DNA of 64,000 nucleotides from Pirellula sp. SH-Sr6A (GCF_001610875.1 NZ_CP011272.1:6305988-6369987), one strand, 5' to 3'. Shown: positions 45,850-55,394, counted from the first letter of the stretch. The notes: generated from the sequence alone by a model not told the origin. A program made the numbers and translations.

Positions 45850-46272
45850 TTACGACCGTTTCTTTATTAAGACGATGGCCAGCGAAGTCACCTTCAATAG
45901 CGCGAGCGTGAGACCTGCAGCAATGAACCCAATCACAGGCGACGAAAAAAGGAGGGCAACACCAGCGAGATTGGGCCAATGAGGCGACTTCGATCCGTTA
46001 AGACAAAACTGATACTGAATGATCAAATTGGCCCAAGTGCTTGCCAGCGTGATACCCAGAGCCAGCTGCCAACAATGAATGGAAGTGATGCCATGACGAA
46101 TGATTGCGCCTCCAAAACTTGGAACAAAGGCTCCGCCCAGACCCAGGCCGAATAGTATCGAAGTGAACGGATGCTTGAAGCCAGGAAGTAAAGGGAGATT
46201 GGGTAATGATGCGCCGTAGGCAGCGACAATGGTCATCAGTAGGAATAAATCGCGAATCGAGAATCCGTCCAT
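45850..46272 (-). CDS. Small four-TM membrane protein
   Basis: A 140-aa protein from ATG 46272. It starts FSIRDLFLLMTIVAAYGASLPN, an opening common to planctomycete small membrane proteins. Four hydrophobic segments follow, including FTSILFGLGLGGAFVPSFGGAII, CWQLALGITLASTWANLII, and LAGVALLFSSPVIGFIAAGLTLALLKV. The C-terminus is basic (LIKKRS). No functional motif is seen. It is separated from the DUF1592 gene (145 bases) and faces a long non-coding region to its right. Confidence 0.65.
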   Translation of the reverse strand: MDGFSIRDLFLLMTIVAAYGASLPNLPLLPGFKHPFTSILFGLGLGGAFVPSFGGAIIRHGITSIHCWQLALGITLASTWANLIIQYQFCLNGSKSPHWPNLAGVALLFSSPVIGFIAAGLTLALLKVTSLAIVLIKKRS

Positions 46273-46474
46273 GATCCGATTATACCGTGATCCATCATCG
46301 GCTATTTGGCGCAGTCAGCCTATTGCTTCAACCGCGATTTGGTCGAGTCGCCACCCAAGTTGGTTTCATTCGGGAGGGATCGCTTTTCAAAGATCTATCG
46401 TACCGTAGGGTCGAAAACACCGATCCTGCACGGAATGCGCAGCGCTCTTTCAACTCGTTCTTGGAACGATGCCC

Positions 46475-46666
46475 TTTGCGCCATGGCGCCTTTGCGAGAG
46501 ATTGGACCCCAACGTTGAGACGCAGGGCTATTCTCTGCCTCCCCGGCCAGAGCATGAAATCAGTATTCCTTCCCACGATCTCGGCTCGAACAAGACAGAT
46601 CGCTACAAGGACTTGGAACGCGGTGGAATCTCACGCGAAGGCGCAAAGCTCGCAATGGATTGCGAG
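46475..46666. repeat. Single degenerate element related to the repeat arrays
   Basis: TTTGCGCCATGGCGCCTTTGCGAG at 46475-46498 resembles the left arm of array 2 (TTTGCGCCGTAGCGCCTTGGCGAG). CGCGAAGGCGCAAAGCTCGC at 46634-46653 resembles the right arm (CGCGCCAAGGCGCCAAGCTCGCC). Between them are 135 unrelated bases, more than in the arrays. CTCGCA ... TGCGAG at 46649-46666 is a local hairpin. The surrounding 46273-46939 has no convincing gene. This looks like a diverged single copy of the same hairpin element. Confidence 0.55.
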
Positions 46667-46939
46667 TCGCACTTTCGACGGCGTGAAGAAGGAGATTCCG
46701 CCGCGCGAAACAGTTTGAGATGATTCAGGGGCTTTGCGATGTGAAGGCGCGCGAGTAGAAAACTCTGAAGCGTGCGCGGAGCATCGTCAGAGTTTACCGG
46801 TACCGATTTTTATTCTACCGAGGACCAAATGGCCGGTGATTTACAGTTCGAAGTCGGGGGTGTGAATACTGGAATCGGTAACGGTGCGCAGAAAGTCATC
46901 TGACCCGTTAGAACGCTATTCCATGGCGAAATCGTTGTT

Positions 46940-48799
46940 TTAGCAAGGCACGGTCAAACGCGATTGGGAGTTGAAGTAAGTCTCTAAAACACGAGAGGCG
47001 GGAATCGGCCGTCCGTAGAAATAGCCTTGAATTTGAGTAAATCCTTCTTGGACAACACGTTGCAATTGTTCTTCTGTTTCAATCCCCTCTGCCGTCGTGG
47101 ATATCCCGAGGCTCTTTCCAAGATTGGCAATAGTGCGAACGATCGCCATTGCGTCGGCCCGGTCGAGGTTTTGAACAAATGACCTGTCCATCTTCAGTTT
47201 ATTGAATGGGAAGGTTCGCAAATAGCTGAGCGAGGAGTAACCCGTTCCAAAATCATCCAAGGCAATGCGAACGCCGAGTTCTTGCAAGCAACGAAGCTGA
47301 TCGACCGCACTCGATTTCTCAAGAAGTAGGACTGACTCGGTGATTTCGATTTCGAGTCTACTCGGCTCCAACCCGGTTTCGCACAAAACGCTTGCTACCG
47401 TCTCCGGTAACCGACCATTCTGGAATTGGACGCCCGAAACATTGACTGCCACGCCAGTATCAAAGGGCCACGTCATTGCGTCGCGACAGGCTTGCCGAAG
47501 AACCCACTCACCAATGGAAGTGATTAACTTCGTCTCCTCTGCCAATGGAATGAAGCGGTCTGGTGGAATGAGGCCTAATTCAGGATGCTGCCACCGAAGT
47601 AAAGCTTCGAATGAATTGATTCGGGTTAAATCGGGTGAGACCAAGGGTTGATAATGGAGTTGGAATTGATTCATTTCTATGGCCTCCCTCAACATCAATT
47701 CCCATTGACGATGCTGGTGTAATTGATCATCCATTCCAGGTTCAAAGAATCTCGCGCAATCTCTGCCTTCCCCTTTGGCACGATAGAGTGCAATATCCGC
47801 ATTGCAAATCAACTCAGACGAGTCGGTACCATCACCCGGTGCTACTGCGATACCCAGGCTCGAACTTACCCGATAGGGACTACCCTCGAGGAAGACCTGC
47901 TCCGATATTGCCTCTTGAAGAGCATTAATATAGCTCTCGATGCATCGTCCCTTTGGAATGGAATCGAGGATAATGGCGAACTCGTCGCCGCCGTACCGTG
48001 CAACAAGACCATGCGTCCCGATCACCGACGTGAGTCGTTGAGCAATGACACGAATCAGATCGTCTCCTGCTGGGTGCCCTAGCGTATCGTTGATGTACTT
48101 GAACTCGTCCAAGTCGATGATCATGACAGCGACCGGCTCACTGCTCACTTGGCAAGAACGCAACGACGCGGCCAATCGGTCATTGAACTTCAATCGATTT
48201 GCCAGTCCCGTCAGTGCGTCGTGCAGTGCCGCACGCTCGAGTTCTGCAGTGCGTTCCCTTACAAGCTCTTCCAACTGCCACTGTTTGATACCAGCTTCGC
48301 GACTAGCTGCCCACTTGCAGGTCAACGCTTCCGCCATTTGAAGCACTTCAACGTCGTCGAACGGTTTCTTCAAGATCAAAAGGTTGTGCGTGCGGCCAAG
48401 CACTTTGATAGCATCCTCCCACGAGTGATCGCTATATGCGGTGCAGATAACGATCTGCAACTCAGGATCTATCTCCCATAGTTTGGCGACGGTTTCCAGT
48501 CCGTCCATTCCAGGTGGCATCCGCATGTCGACAAAGGCCAAAGAGAATGGATCGCCATTTTGAGACGCAGTACGCACCAGTTCAATTGCCTCTTGGCCTT
48601 GATGTGCGGAAACAAACCGAAGCGCAGACGTGGTGCCTTCTGCACCGTTTTCGAATCCCATCGGATCATCGGGATCGAAGTCCTCGAGGTCTGGTAGCTC
48701 AGTCGGTTGTTCCCCGAATACTTTCATAAAGTCATCGTGAATCGATGGATTGTCGTCGACGATCAACACACGATGTGAGTATGTCTTTGTAGCTAACAT
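46940..48799 (-). CDS. Response regulator with GGDEF and EAL domains
   Basis: A 619-aa protein. Residues 9-155 are a receiver: RVLIVDDNPSIHDD, phospho-acceptor Asp91 in FVDMRMPPGMDG and LILKKPFDD, with an acidic insertion at residues 30-65. A helix (residues 165-190) leads to the GGDEF domain with an intact GGDEF (residues 270-274, RYGGDEFAII), so cyclase activity is possible. The allosteric RxxD site before it is absent (GTHG), so no product inhibition is expected. The EAL domain has EALLRW (398-403), NVSGVQF, EITESVLLLE, DDFGTGYSSLSYL, KMDRSF and AEGIET, all needed for c-di-GMP hydrolysis. Transcribed 9 bases after the sensor kinase, its likely partner. Confidence 0.93.
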   Translation of the reverse strand: MLATKTYSHRVLIVDDNPSIHDDFMKVFGEQPTELPDLEDFDPDDPMGFENGAEGTTSALRFVSAHQGQEAIELVRTASQNGDPFSLAFVDMRMPPGMDGLETVAKLWEIDPELQIVICTAYSDHSWEDAIKVLGRTHNLLILKKPFDDVEVLQMAEALTCKWAASREAGIKQWQLEELVRERTAELERAALHDALTGLANRLKFNDRLAASLRSCQVSSEPVAVMIIDLDEFKYINDTLGHPAGDDLIRVIAQRLTSVIGTHGLVARYGGDEFAIILDSIPKGRCIESYINALQEAISEQVFLEGSPYRVSSSLGIAVAPGDGTDSSELICNADIALYRAKGEGRDCARFFEPGMDDQLHQHRQWELMLREAIEMNQFQLHYQPLVSPDLTRINSFEALLRWQHPELGLIPPDRFIPLAEETKLITSIGEWVLRQACRDAMTWPFDTGVAVNVSGVQFQNGRLPETVASVLCETGLEPSRLEIEITESVLLLEKSSAVDQLRCLQELGVRIALDDFGTGYSSLSYLRTFPFNKLKMDRSFVQNLDRADAMAIVRTIANLGKSLGISTTAEGIETEEQLQRVVQEGFTQIQGYFYGRPIPASRVLETYFNSQSRLTVPC

Positions 48800-48808
48800 T
48801 TTCGATTC

Positions 48809-50752
48809 TTACTTATTTGTGATGGCTTTTTGAGTTGCGTGCGTCATTGGAATCATGAGCTCAAACCTTGCCCCGTGGCCTAGCCCACGACTGGTCACTG
48901 AGATGTTTCCACCCAATTGAGCGGCAGAGTTGGCGCTGCTGTGAAGACCAAAACCATGCCCATTCGATTTCGTTGTGAAGCCGTGCTGAAATATTCGATT
49001 CAGCTTGTCTGATTCTATCCCCTTTCCATTGTCTTCGACTGCAATGACGACGGAATCGGCGGATTGGATTGCTTCGATGAGAATCTTGGGGCACTTCGTT
49101 GTGTTCACGCAGTGTGCATCTTTTGCATTCTTGATGAGGTTGATCAAGATTTGAAGTATCTGATGTTTATCCGAATGAATATGTGAAATGCCTGCATCGA
49201 CTCGCTTTTCAATAGTAATATCGTGGTTCAGTAGCGAAGCCTTGTTGGCGATTAGTGCATCATCAATCAAGCTTTCGATTGAAAGCTCCTGAATCAGTCC
49301 GGTCGAACTTGCCATCGATTGCTGTACCGCGATGATCTCTTTGATGTGTTCGACATTGCGAAGGAGATCTTCAAGCTCATCCGAAACTGTTTTCCGCTCG
49401 TTGCTCATCGCATCCGAAACGCGTTGGATATAAGCCGGTAGTTTACGTCCCGTGGCATCGTCGCGAACGTAGTCGACAAAGGTTGATTCGTGTTCAGCGA
49501 TCAGTGCAGATACCTGTTCGAGTTTGTTAAAAGCACTTTTTGAGAACTGCTTGCGTATTACATTCACGGATACGTTTAGACTATTGAGAACATTCCCAAC
49601 ATTGTGAAGAACGCCTGTCGCGATTTCCGCCATTCCGGCTTTTCGCGAAACATCCAGTAGATCCTGATGGAGTTTCGATTTTTCTTTCTCTTGGAGGACG
49701 CGTTCCGTGGCATCGGTTTCAATAGCGATGTATCGGTAGACATGTCCGTTTGCGTCAACGATCGGGCGCACTTCTATGTCTACCCAGTATGCCTGACCAT
49801 CTTTTCGATAGTTTACGGTTTGCACATTGAAGCCCGATTGACACCGGATGGCATCGCGCATCGTGCGAATGCTCTCGGCTGATGTTTCCGGGCCATGAAG
49901 GAAATCGGAAGGTCGTTTTCCCAGGACTTCCGCAGAAGTGTATCCGCTAATGCGAGTGAATCCTTCGTTGACCCATTCAATGCGCGCCTCTGCATCCAGG
50001 ATGATAACAGCGTTATCCGTATACCGAGCTACAAGGGACAGCTTTTCGGTTTCCGCAGTCTGAGCGGCAAGCTGCAGGTTGGCTTTGGTCAGCTCGCGTG
50101 TTCGTTGTTCCACCTTAAGATCCACGGAACGCTTCGCCTCTTCGATTTCGGTCTGTCGTACGCATAACTCCCAAAGCTCACTACGTAAGCGATAACATCC
50201 TGGAGCAAGGAAAGCCACCTCGAAGAGTACCCAGGTAGCGTGTTCTATCCAGCGATACGGACTTTCGGTCACCACACCAAAGACTGACAATGGATAGAAG
50301 ATTCCGCGAACCGCATGGTCGATTGCAACAACCAGTGTTGCGCTAATTAGGATTTTCCAATCGCGATAGATGCTGAGAATGGCCAACGACGCAAAGATGT
50401 GAAAGTGCGTCTCAATCCGACCGCCAGACAAGTGAATGAGCAATGCAGACCATAGCATTTGTATGATTGCAACCACATGTCGAGTATGCGGTTCTCGGGG
50501 GTAAGCTAGCATCCACAACATTGCAAATCCCGAGAGCGACGCACCTATCACCAATGCCGCCCAGACATGCACATGAATGCTGTGCTGGTTGCCCGTCCAA
50601 GTGAACGGTGACAAAAAAGCTGCAAAGGTCAATCCAAGTACGAATTGCCCAATCATGATCCACGTCATGAATCGATGGACTTGTCGACACTCGCGATCAT
50701 ACCGAGATTGAAACAAATCGTTCGTAGTAAGCTGTTTCCCCGAAGGTATCAT
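48809..50752 (-). CDS. Membrane sensor histidine kinase with PAS domain
   Basis: A 647-aa protein. The first ~190 residues have five transmembrane segments with the conserved GGRIETHFHIFASLAILSIYRDWKILI and VVAIDHAVRG motifs, a membrane sensor also seen before PAS kinases and chemoreceptors in planctomycetes. A helix is followed by a PAS domain (residues about 250-365); GKRPSDFLHGPETS lacks the Cys of LOV domains. The kinase part has the H box GVLHNVGNVLNSLNVS, N box QILINLIKNAKDAH, G1 VEDNGKGIE and G2 GHGFGLHSSA. All are intact. It lies between the RedB-like gene (3-base gap) and the GGDEF-EAL regulator (9-base gap), so it probably phosphorylates that regulator. Confidence 0.92.
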   Translation of the reverse strand: MIPSGKQLTTNDLFQSRYDRECRQVHRFMTWIMIGQFVLGLTFAAFLSPFTWTGNQHSIHVHVWAALVIGASLSGFAMLWMLAYPREPHTRHVVAIIQMLWSALLIHLSGGRIETHFHIFASLAILSIYRDWKILISATLVVAIDHAVRGIFYPLSVFGVVTESPYRWIEHATWVLFEVAFLAPGCYRLRSELWELCVRQTEIEEAKRSVDLKVEQRTRELTKANLQLAAQTAETEKLSLVARYTDNAVIILDAEARIEWVNEGFTRISGYTSAEVLGKRPSDFLHGPETSAESIRTMRDAIRCQSGFNVQTVNYRKDGQAYWVDIEVRPIVDANGHVYRYIAIETDATERVLQEKEKSKLHQDLLDVSRKAGMAEIATGVLHNVGNVLNSLNVSVNVIRKQFSKSAFNKLEQVSALIAEHESTFVDYVRDDATGRKLPAYIQRVSDAMSNERKTVSDELEDLLRNVEHIKEIIAVQQSMASSTGLIQELSIESLIDDALIANKASLLNHDITIEKRVDAGISHIHSDKHQILQILINLIKNAKDAHCVNTTKCPKILIEAIQSADSVVIAVEDNGKGIESDKLNRIFQHGFTTKSNGHGFGLHSSANSAAQLGGNISVTSRGLGHGARFELMIPMTHATQKAITNK

Positions 50753-50755
50753 CCG

Positions 50756-51349
50756 CTAGTCCTCTTCGGTGGGTGATGTTATGGAGCAGCCAAAGGAAGG
50801 ACACTCAACAAGTTGCTCATGCGTCCCGTTGACTAAATGCAATAGGCTTTCAGTACCTTTGCACGATCCTTCGTGACCTCGTGACGGTGTGATTCCTCCG
50901 TTAAACCGAAGTCTTCCGCTCGCGTCGAAGAGAAGCACATGGCCTGAGGTTGTCGCACCGTATTGAGATGCAAACTTGCCATCCACATCGGGGACGATTT
51001 GGGAATTAGGAATGGCCCGTAGTCGTTGAGTAATCTCGGTTTCAAGCCTCGAAAGATCTTCGTCGTGGGGCTGGAACGCGAAAGCGATAATTTGTGTGGT
51101 CGATGCAAAACGAGGCACCAGTCGCTCAAGATTGCGAATCGTCGCACGCGTGCAGGGGCATCGTGGGTGATAGAAGATTGCGACTACGGAATCTGCTTCT
51201 GGAACGTGCAATCCAGGAGGGGGCCATTCGCATTGGACAGCGCCGATCGATAGGTTCGGTCGGTGAGAATAGTCCGCGAGCATCGCCAGCCCACCCATTC
51301 CAAATAGGAAGAGGAAGATGAGTGTGCTTCTGAAAGCGAGATTTCTCAT
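50756..51349 (-). CDS. RedB-like thioredoxin-fold protein, membrane-anchored
   Basis: A 197-aa protein from ATG 51349 (an earlier in-frame start at 51385 is less likely). One N-terminal transmembrane segment (STLIFLFLFGMGGLAMLA) leads to a thioredoxin-like domain: SVVAIFYHPRCPCTRATIRNLERL, with a CPC redox motif instead of CxxC, then IIAFAFQPHDEDLSRLE, IVPDVDGKFASQYGATTSGHVLLFDASGRLRFNGG and ITPSRGHEGSCKG. This order and the final segment are typical of the RedB family. It probably faces the periplasm. It is the first gene of the operon with the sensor kinase and the GGDEF-EAL regulator, suggesting that redox or a thiol signal enters the c-di-GMP system here; that is inference. Confidence 0.85.
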   Translation of the reverse strand: MRNLAFRSTLIFLFLFGMGGLAMLADYSHRPNLSIGAVQCEWPPPGLHVPEADSVVAIFYHPRCPCTRATIRNLERLVPRFASTTQIIAFAFQPHDEDLSRLETEITQRLRAIPNSQIVPDVDGKFASQYGATTSGHVLLFDASGRLRFNGGITPSRGHEGSCKGTESLLHLVNGTHEQLVECPSFGCSITSPTEED

Positions 51350-52210
51350 AACAACTTGCGCGTCCGGGGAATAAAAGAGCATCAAAGTCCTAATGCAACA
51401 GAATCACTTCAGCGGCACTGGTATGATCATGCGATTGTGTTGTATGGAGCGACGGGAAGTATCCGTGGTGGGCAATCGCCACAGGTTGTAAGGAACGCTT
51501 TCAACGACTGTTGCACTTCGTTAGGCATCGATCACGTCGATTGGTGCAATTTGATTCGGCTTTTCAGGTAACGTCGATCATCTGGAGCGGTTGTATCGAT
51601 CACTGTCTCAGCATGCCCAGATAACGCCAATTGTGGTGCGCACCAAAAGAAGCAACGGCACCAGAATCGCCCATCGGCGAATCGTTCCTGACAGCCTCGA
51701 CAATGCGCTCAGCCACACGCGTCGGAGGCATAGGATCTCGCGGATGGTCGCGAGCACATGCGGATAACCGTCGAACACCATTAGCGCCTTCATTGCGCGT
51801 CGGACGTAAGGGAACTCAGCAGAAGCTTACGCGTCCATCTCGTACTAGGAAAGCGACAGGCCCCGATCCTCGAAAGTGCGGCTTGAAGATATCGGTCTTG
51901 CCGCTTCTGTTTGCAATCGTTGGTGAATCAACCGCGGAGGAGGCGGAGAATCGCGGAGTTGGTCCCGAGTAAATAATCATTACCTGCGAGACGTTCCCGT
52001 GAACCGCAGGCTTCGCATTCTGGAGGGACTTGCACGAATCCGTCACGCACCTCATCCCACTGCTCGAACTCGACTCTTCAGACCAGTAGTGTGTTTCTAC
52101 CCCGTCTGCTTGACCGTTATTTACACAACTTTCACTCGAAATGATCTACACCAGGGCGTCTTTGACACTGCTTGTAGAACAAGGGCACGAACAACGTTCG
52201 GCAAGATCCA
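51350..52210. other. About 860 bases without a convincing gene; array-2 fragment at 51936-51972
   Basis: This region upstream of the RedB-like operon has only short frames. One 61-codon minus frame (51608-51793) has a hydrophobic end but no ribosome binding site. At 51936-51972 the sequence GCGGAGAATCGCGGAGTTGGT and CCGAGT closely matches the middle of array 2 (GCGGAGGATCGCGGAGTTGGTACCGAGT), so it is a fragment of that repeat. The operon promoter must lie in the first few hundred bases. Confidence 0.45.
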
Positions 52211-53191
52211 TTAACGACCAAGTGATGGGATGGGTTTGAATTGCACCTTCTCAAGCTCCTCCTGCAATTTCTTGACATCAAGACTCGTGAAAAGCTTCTC
52301 CACCTCGAAGGATGCCCGATCACAAACACTGAAATCGATCTTTTTCAGGTCGAATTCATACCCAAAAAACTTTACTTGTATGTCCGTGCGAAGCTCGGGC
52401 GCGTTGGCACGATACCCCGCGCAAGTCGTCACGATAGTCTGAGGCAGAATTCCGATCGGTTCAATCTCTTTCCAGGAAACATTGACCGAACATATAGGCA
52501 CAAATCCCTTTAGTTGATCACTTCTTGTGATAGACGCTCTTTTTTCATTCTGAGAGTTTTTCTCTTTTGGGGGTGGCGCGAAATGAATTTGGAATTGATT
52601 GAGGGCTCGGGGATTATTCCTATCGAACACTAGTCGCAACGCCTTGAATTCGGGTGACGTGATGAATCAGAGCGCATCGTTTCCTTCGGCGTTCTCTAAT
52701 TGCCGAGCGATTTTAGAATCTCTTTCCCATTGCGAAGGTGTCTGTCTCTTTTGCACCGCGCCTAAGGGATTAGCGACCAAATCGAAAGGATCAATTCTGG
52801 ATAAATTGACTGCATAAGGATTTGATTCATTCTTCGACAGAATGTGGACAGAAGACTGTGTGCGACTTTGAACTGCCGCAAAGTATTCCTTTGGAGAAAT
52901 ATACAATGAGTGCCAAATTATCGGAATAGAAGACTCGCTTTCAATTGACTTCTCACAATAATCCACTCGCTTTGCACCTTTCCCGTCCGATACCGCAGTA
53001 CCGAGCATTACTTTTCCATCCGGAACGTCACCCGGTTCCCCCGTTACCACGGTAATTTCAAAGCTGATCTTGCATGGCAGACTCGTGGAATGACTTTCGA
53101 TTGCAAGCTCCTTGAACCGATCCATCCCTGACTGGGCGTGAGCACTCAAGCAAAACACTGCGATTGAAGAGCAAGCAAAAAAGACTCTCAC
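52211..53191 (-). pseudogene. Secreted-protein gene interrupted by in-frame TGA
   Basis: A frame opens at GTG 53191 (AAAGGA 10 bases before it) with a signal peptide (VRVFFACSSIAVFCLSAHAQ) and continues for 174 codons to TGA at 52667-52669 after ENAEGNDAL. Translation continues in the same frame without interruption for another 152 codons, FITSPEFKALRLVFDRNNPRAL and on to SLGR at 52211. The two halves are compositionally alike. The simplest reading is one gene of about 327 codons with a single nonsense change (TGG to TGA would restore Trp). A separate second gene from ATG 52639 is the alternative. No family is recognised. Confidence 0.55.
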
Positions 53192-53302
53192 GATAGAACA
53201 TTCCTTTCGTTGGATCTTTCTCTCTTTACTGCCTCGAAAAAAGCACCAATCCACACAGGACGGATAGCCTTTGATCGCAGGCATGATCAAACAAGAATTC
53301 TT

Positions 53303-53500
53303 TCATGGTTGCGGCGATTCGATTACTAACACGAGCACCGATTCACTGAGCGCGAGCACAATCCACGCGTATGAATGCAATAAAGACTGCGGCAGCCCCG
53401 CCTTCGCGTTTGCTGTTGATGCAAGAAACGTCGCGATCGGTGACACCGCGCGGTTCACAAGCGACATACAAACGATTCGGGCTAGCTTGATCTCTTGCAT
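53303..53500 (-). CDS. Possible 65-aa membrane protein after the 88-aa gene
   Basis: A frame from ATG 53500, 7 bases after the stop of the upstream small membrane protein gene and in the same direction. The product (MQEIKLARIVCMSLVNRAV ...) has one or two weakly hydrophobic stretches, SYAWIVLALSESVLVLVIE being the clearest. No ribosome binding site is visible. It is accepted at low confidence because of its position; it could be a remnant. The rest of 53192-53507 holds nothing else. Confidence 0.3.
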   Translation of the reverse strand: MQEIKLARIVCMSLVNRAVSPIATFLASTANAKAGLPQSLLHSYAWIVLALSESVLVLVIESPQP

Positions 53501-53507
53501 GAATTCA

Positions 53508-53774
53508 TCATGCCCAGCGACTGTGTTTGTCAACCCATCGAATCGACAGATAGTACCACAGCGCCGCAAACAGCAGTGCCGCACCACCAATGTATCTTGG
53601 ATCTTTAAAGCTTATCACGACACATACCAACGCAAGGATTAGTGAACCCGCCGCAAACGCCCAAGCTGCGGTTCGGTTTGGAACGCCCCATAATCCGATA
53701 CGTACCATTGGAGGCCATTTACTTCGATCTGCAGGCATGTTTTTATCCGAGAATGAACGAAAAGGATCACTCAT
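53508..53774 (-). CDS. Small two-TM membrane protein
   Basis: An 88-aa protein from ATG 53774. After a polar Asp/Ser/Arg-rich start, a cytoplasmic stretch GLWGVPNRTAAWAF leads to two adjacent hydrophobic segments: AAGSLILALVCVVISF and YIGGAALLFAALWYYLSI, with a polar DPR loop. The C-terminus RWVDKHSRWA is basic. The pattern is typical of small planctomycete membrane proteins and there is no functional motif. No ribosome binding site is visible. To the left lies a possible second small membrane protein in the same direction. The 53799-54077 minus frame to the right may be a remnant, but is not listed separately. Confidence 0.55.
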   Translation of the reverse strand: MSDPFRSFSDKNMPADRSKWPPMVRIGLWGVPNRTAAWAFAAGSLILALVCVVISFKDPRYIGGAALLFAALWYYLSIRWVDKHSRWA

Positions 53775-54101
53775 GTCGAGCGAGTGACAAAGGACTGTCT
53801 AATGCCGGTGAATCGAGACGTTGGGAGCATCCGCTGGTTCGTACGTCTTGTCGTACTCCATCGATCCCGTTCTGGTCCGTTGGATCAATTGAGTCAACAA
53901 CAACACGATCCGTTTCAAGATGTTCTTGCCAACTCGACTCAATTCAGGATAGATTGCCTCGAACGACAAAAGTATATCGGGAATCGCAACGCATTCCAAA
54001 GGGGATGTCCCATTTATTGTTGAAACTTTTGATGGTCTCGCTGGTGAGAACTTACGATTACTTGACTTCACTATCAACTACTCGCCGCCATATTCAGTTG
54101 C

Positions 54102-54668
54102 CTAGGGTTTAGAGAACCGCAAGGTCATTCTAGCCGACCTTGATCCCGTCCATTCGATCAGTGTTTCAGGTTCCGACCATTGATCGTAGTAGCCGCCCGA
54201 ACCGTATCCATTGCCCGTCGGTTCGGTAAGGGCAGTGTTCCCAGGTCGATCATCGTCAAAAGCAAGGCGCGTCGTTTTGTTCAGCAGGATGGCAACGGCG
54301 GACCCGCTAGCGTTCGGTGTTACGGCCAAGGAAAGTTCAGTGGTGTGGGAATACGTTTGTGGCGACCAAAACGATTGGTATTCGGATTCTTGGCCATCGA
54401 ATTTCCAAACCAACGTGTGAGGCTCACCCGTTCTGATTGTGAATGTATACACGCTCGCATCGGCTGGGTCGGATCGCAAAACACACTCGATGTCGAAACA
54501 TCCGCTCGCGAATGATGCATCAAATCGAGGGCGAATCATCCGGTCGTCGCGTAACTGCCGCTCAAGTTGCGACGTTCGCCCCAGCACAAAGCACAGGCAA
54601 CACAAACACGCGACAAGCGAGGTGAGAACGAACAGCGTAAGCAAATTAATTTGAAAGGTTTTTATCAA
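54102..54668 (-). CDS. Single-TM secreted protein of unknown function
   Basis: A 188-aa protein with a TTG start at 54668. A hydrophobic segment (FQINLLTLFVLTSLVACLCCLCFVLG) with three close Cys anchors it. The extracytoplasmic part has CFDIECVLRSDPADASVYTFTIR, then WKFDGQESEYQSF, beta-type strands and a Gly/Tyr turn (GYGSGGYYDQW) before an ETLIEWTGSR ending. No domain is recognised. It is on its own; the region to the right (54669-55394) is non-coding apart from repeats and the hairpin below. Confidence 0.55.
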   Translation of the reverse strand: MIKTFQINLLTLFVLTSLVACLCCLCFVLGRTSQLERQLRDDRMIRPRFDASFASGCFDIECVLRSDPADASVYTFTIRTGEPHTLVWKFDGQESEYQSFWSPQTYSHTTELSLAVTPNASGSAVAILLNKTTRLAFDDDRPGNTALTEPTGNGYGSGGYYDQWSEPETLIEWTGSRSARMTLRFSKP

Positions 54669-54714
54669 TAGATGCGTAACCTTTTCAGTCGGACAGTCTC
54701 ATCGTGAGAACAAG

Positions 54715-54744
54715 TCATTCTCCGGCGTTAGCGTCGGAGAATGA
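54715..54744. terminator. Perfect hairpin upstream of the 188-aa gene
   Basis: TCATTCTCCG at 54715-54724 and CGGAGAATGA at 54735-54744 form a perfect 10-bp stem around GCGTTAGCGT. Related GGCGTTAGC-type stems are common between planctomycete genes. No T-run follows. It lies 47 bases upstream of the gene reading left. The other bases from 54669 to 55394 hold no gene that I can support. Confidence 0.45.
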
Positions 54745-55200
54745 AACTAGATTCTAAACGTTTTTGCAGGCCAAATGTGTCCTGAGATCCACGGATCTTC
54801 GCCTCCGCTCGCTCCAGCGGACTACCACAACGATATGGCTACGCCATGACCAACTACCTAACCAAACTTTTCATAACCCCTGGTACAGAAAACTGACGCA
54901 TTCCAGGTCGTGATGAGCTTCTGTTGCTCGGGAAAATTGCAGATATGGACCTCACCTGGATCTATCGGAAATAAGGTTTCACGCATCGTTAAACCTCTCG
55001 CACTTTTCTCTTTTGGCACGTGCAGATGTTTCAGCAACCGAACTGCATCGACTGGCATCCGTTCTGGATGCGAAATCCTTTATGGAACGAACCGGCGGTG
55101 TCGCTCGCGCACAACCGCCGGCTATAGGCTGCTATGCCTTCGGCATTCTTTGTGCGATCAACGATAGAGGAAAGACTGGAACCCGTTGGCAAGAACCCGT

Positions 55201-55298
55201 TGGCAAGAAGATGGTGGCAAGAAGATGGTGGCAAGAAGATGGTGGCAAGAAGATGGTGGCAAGAAGATGGTGGCAAGAAGATGGTGGCAAGAAGATGC
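55201..55298. repeat. 14-bp tandem repeat, 7 copies
   Basis: TGGCAAGAAGATGG is repeated perfectly six times from 55201 to 55284, with a seventh copy ending GC at 55298; two weaker copies, TTGGCAAGAACCCG, precede at about 55173-55200. The period of 14 is not a multiple of three, so no frame carries it through. It sits where the truncated integrase frame leaves its family, between the fragment and a region without genes. Confidence 0.9.
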
Positions 55299-55394
55299 AA
55301 ATGCTGCCGCTTAAACCCATTTTTCTGCCCAGTATTCTCTTGCCACTCGATCATGGCGAGGCGACGTGGTGTTTTGTGGCTCCCCAGAACGGAT

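Noticed and set aside
51608-51793. 61-aa ORF with hydrophobic end
   Set aside because: No start signal and no support; lies in a long non-coding stretch.
53799-54077. 92-aa ORF on the minus strand between two small genes
   Set aside because: Partly protein-like, but no ribosome binding site, no membrane or signal segment and no conserved motif; it may be a remnant.
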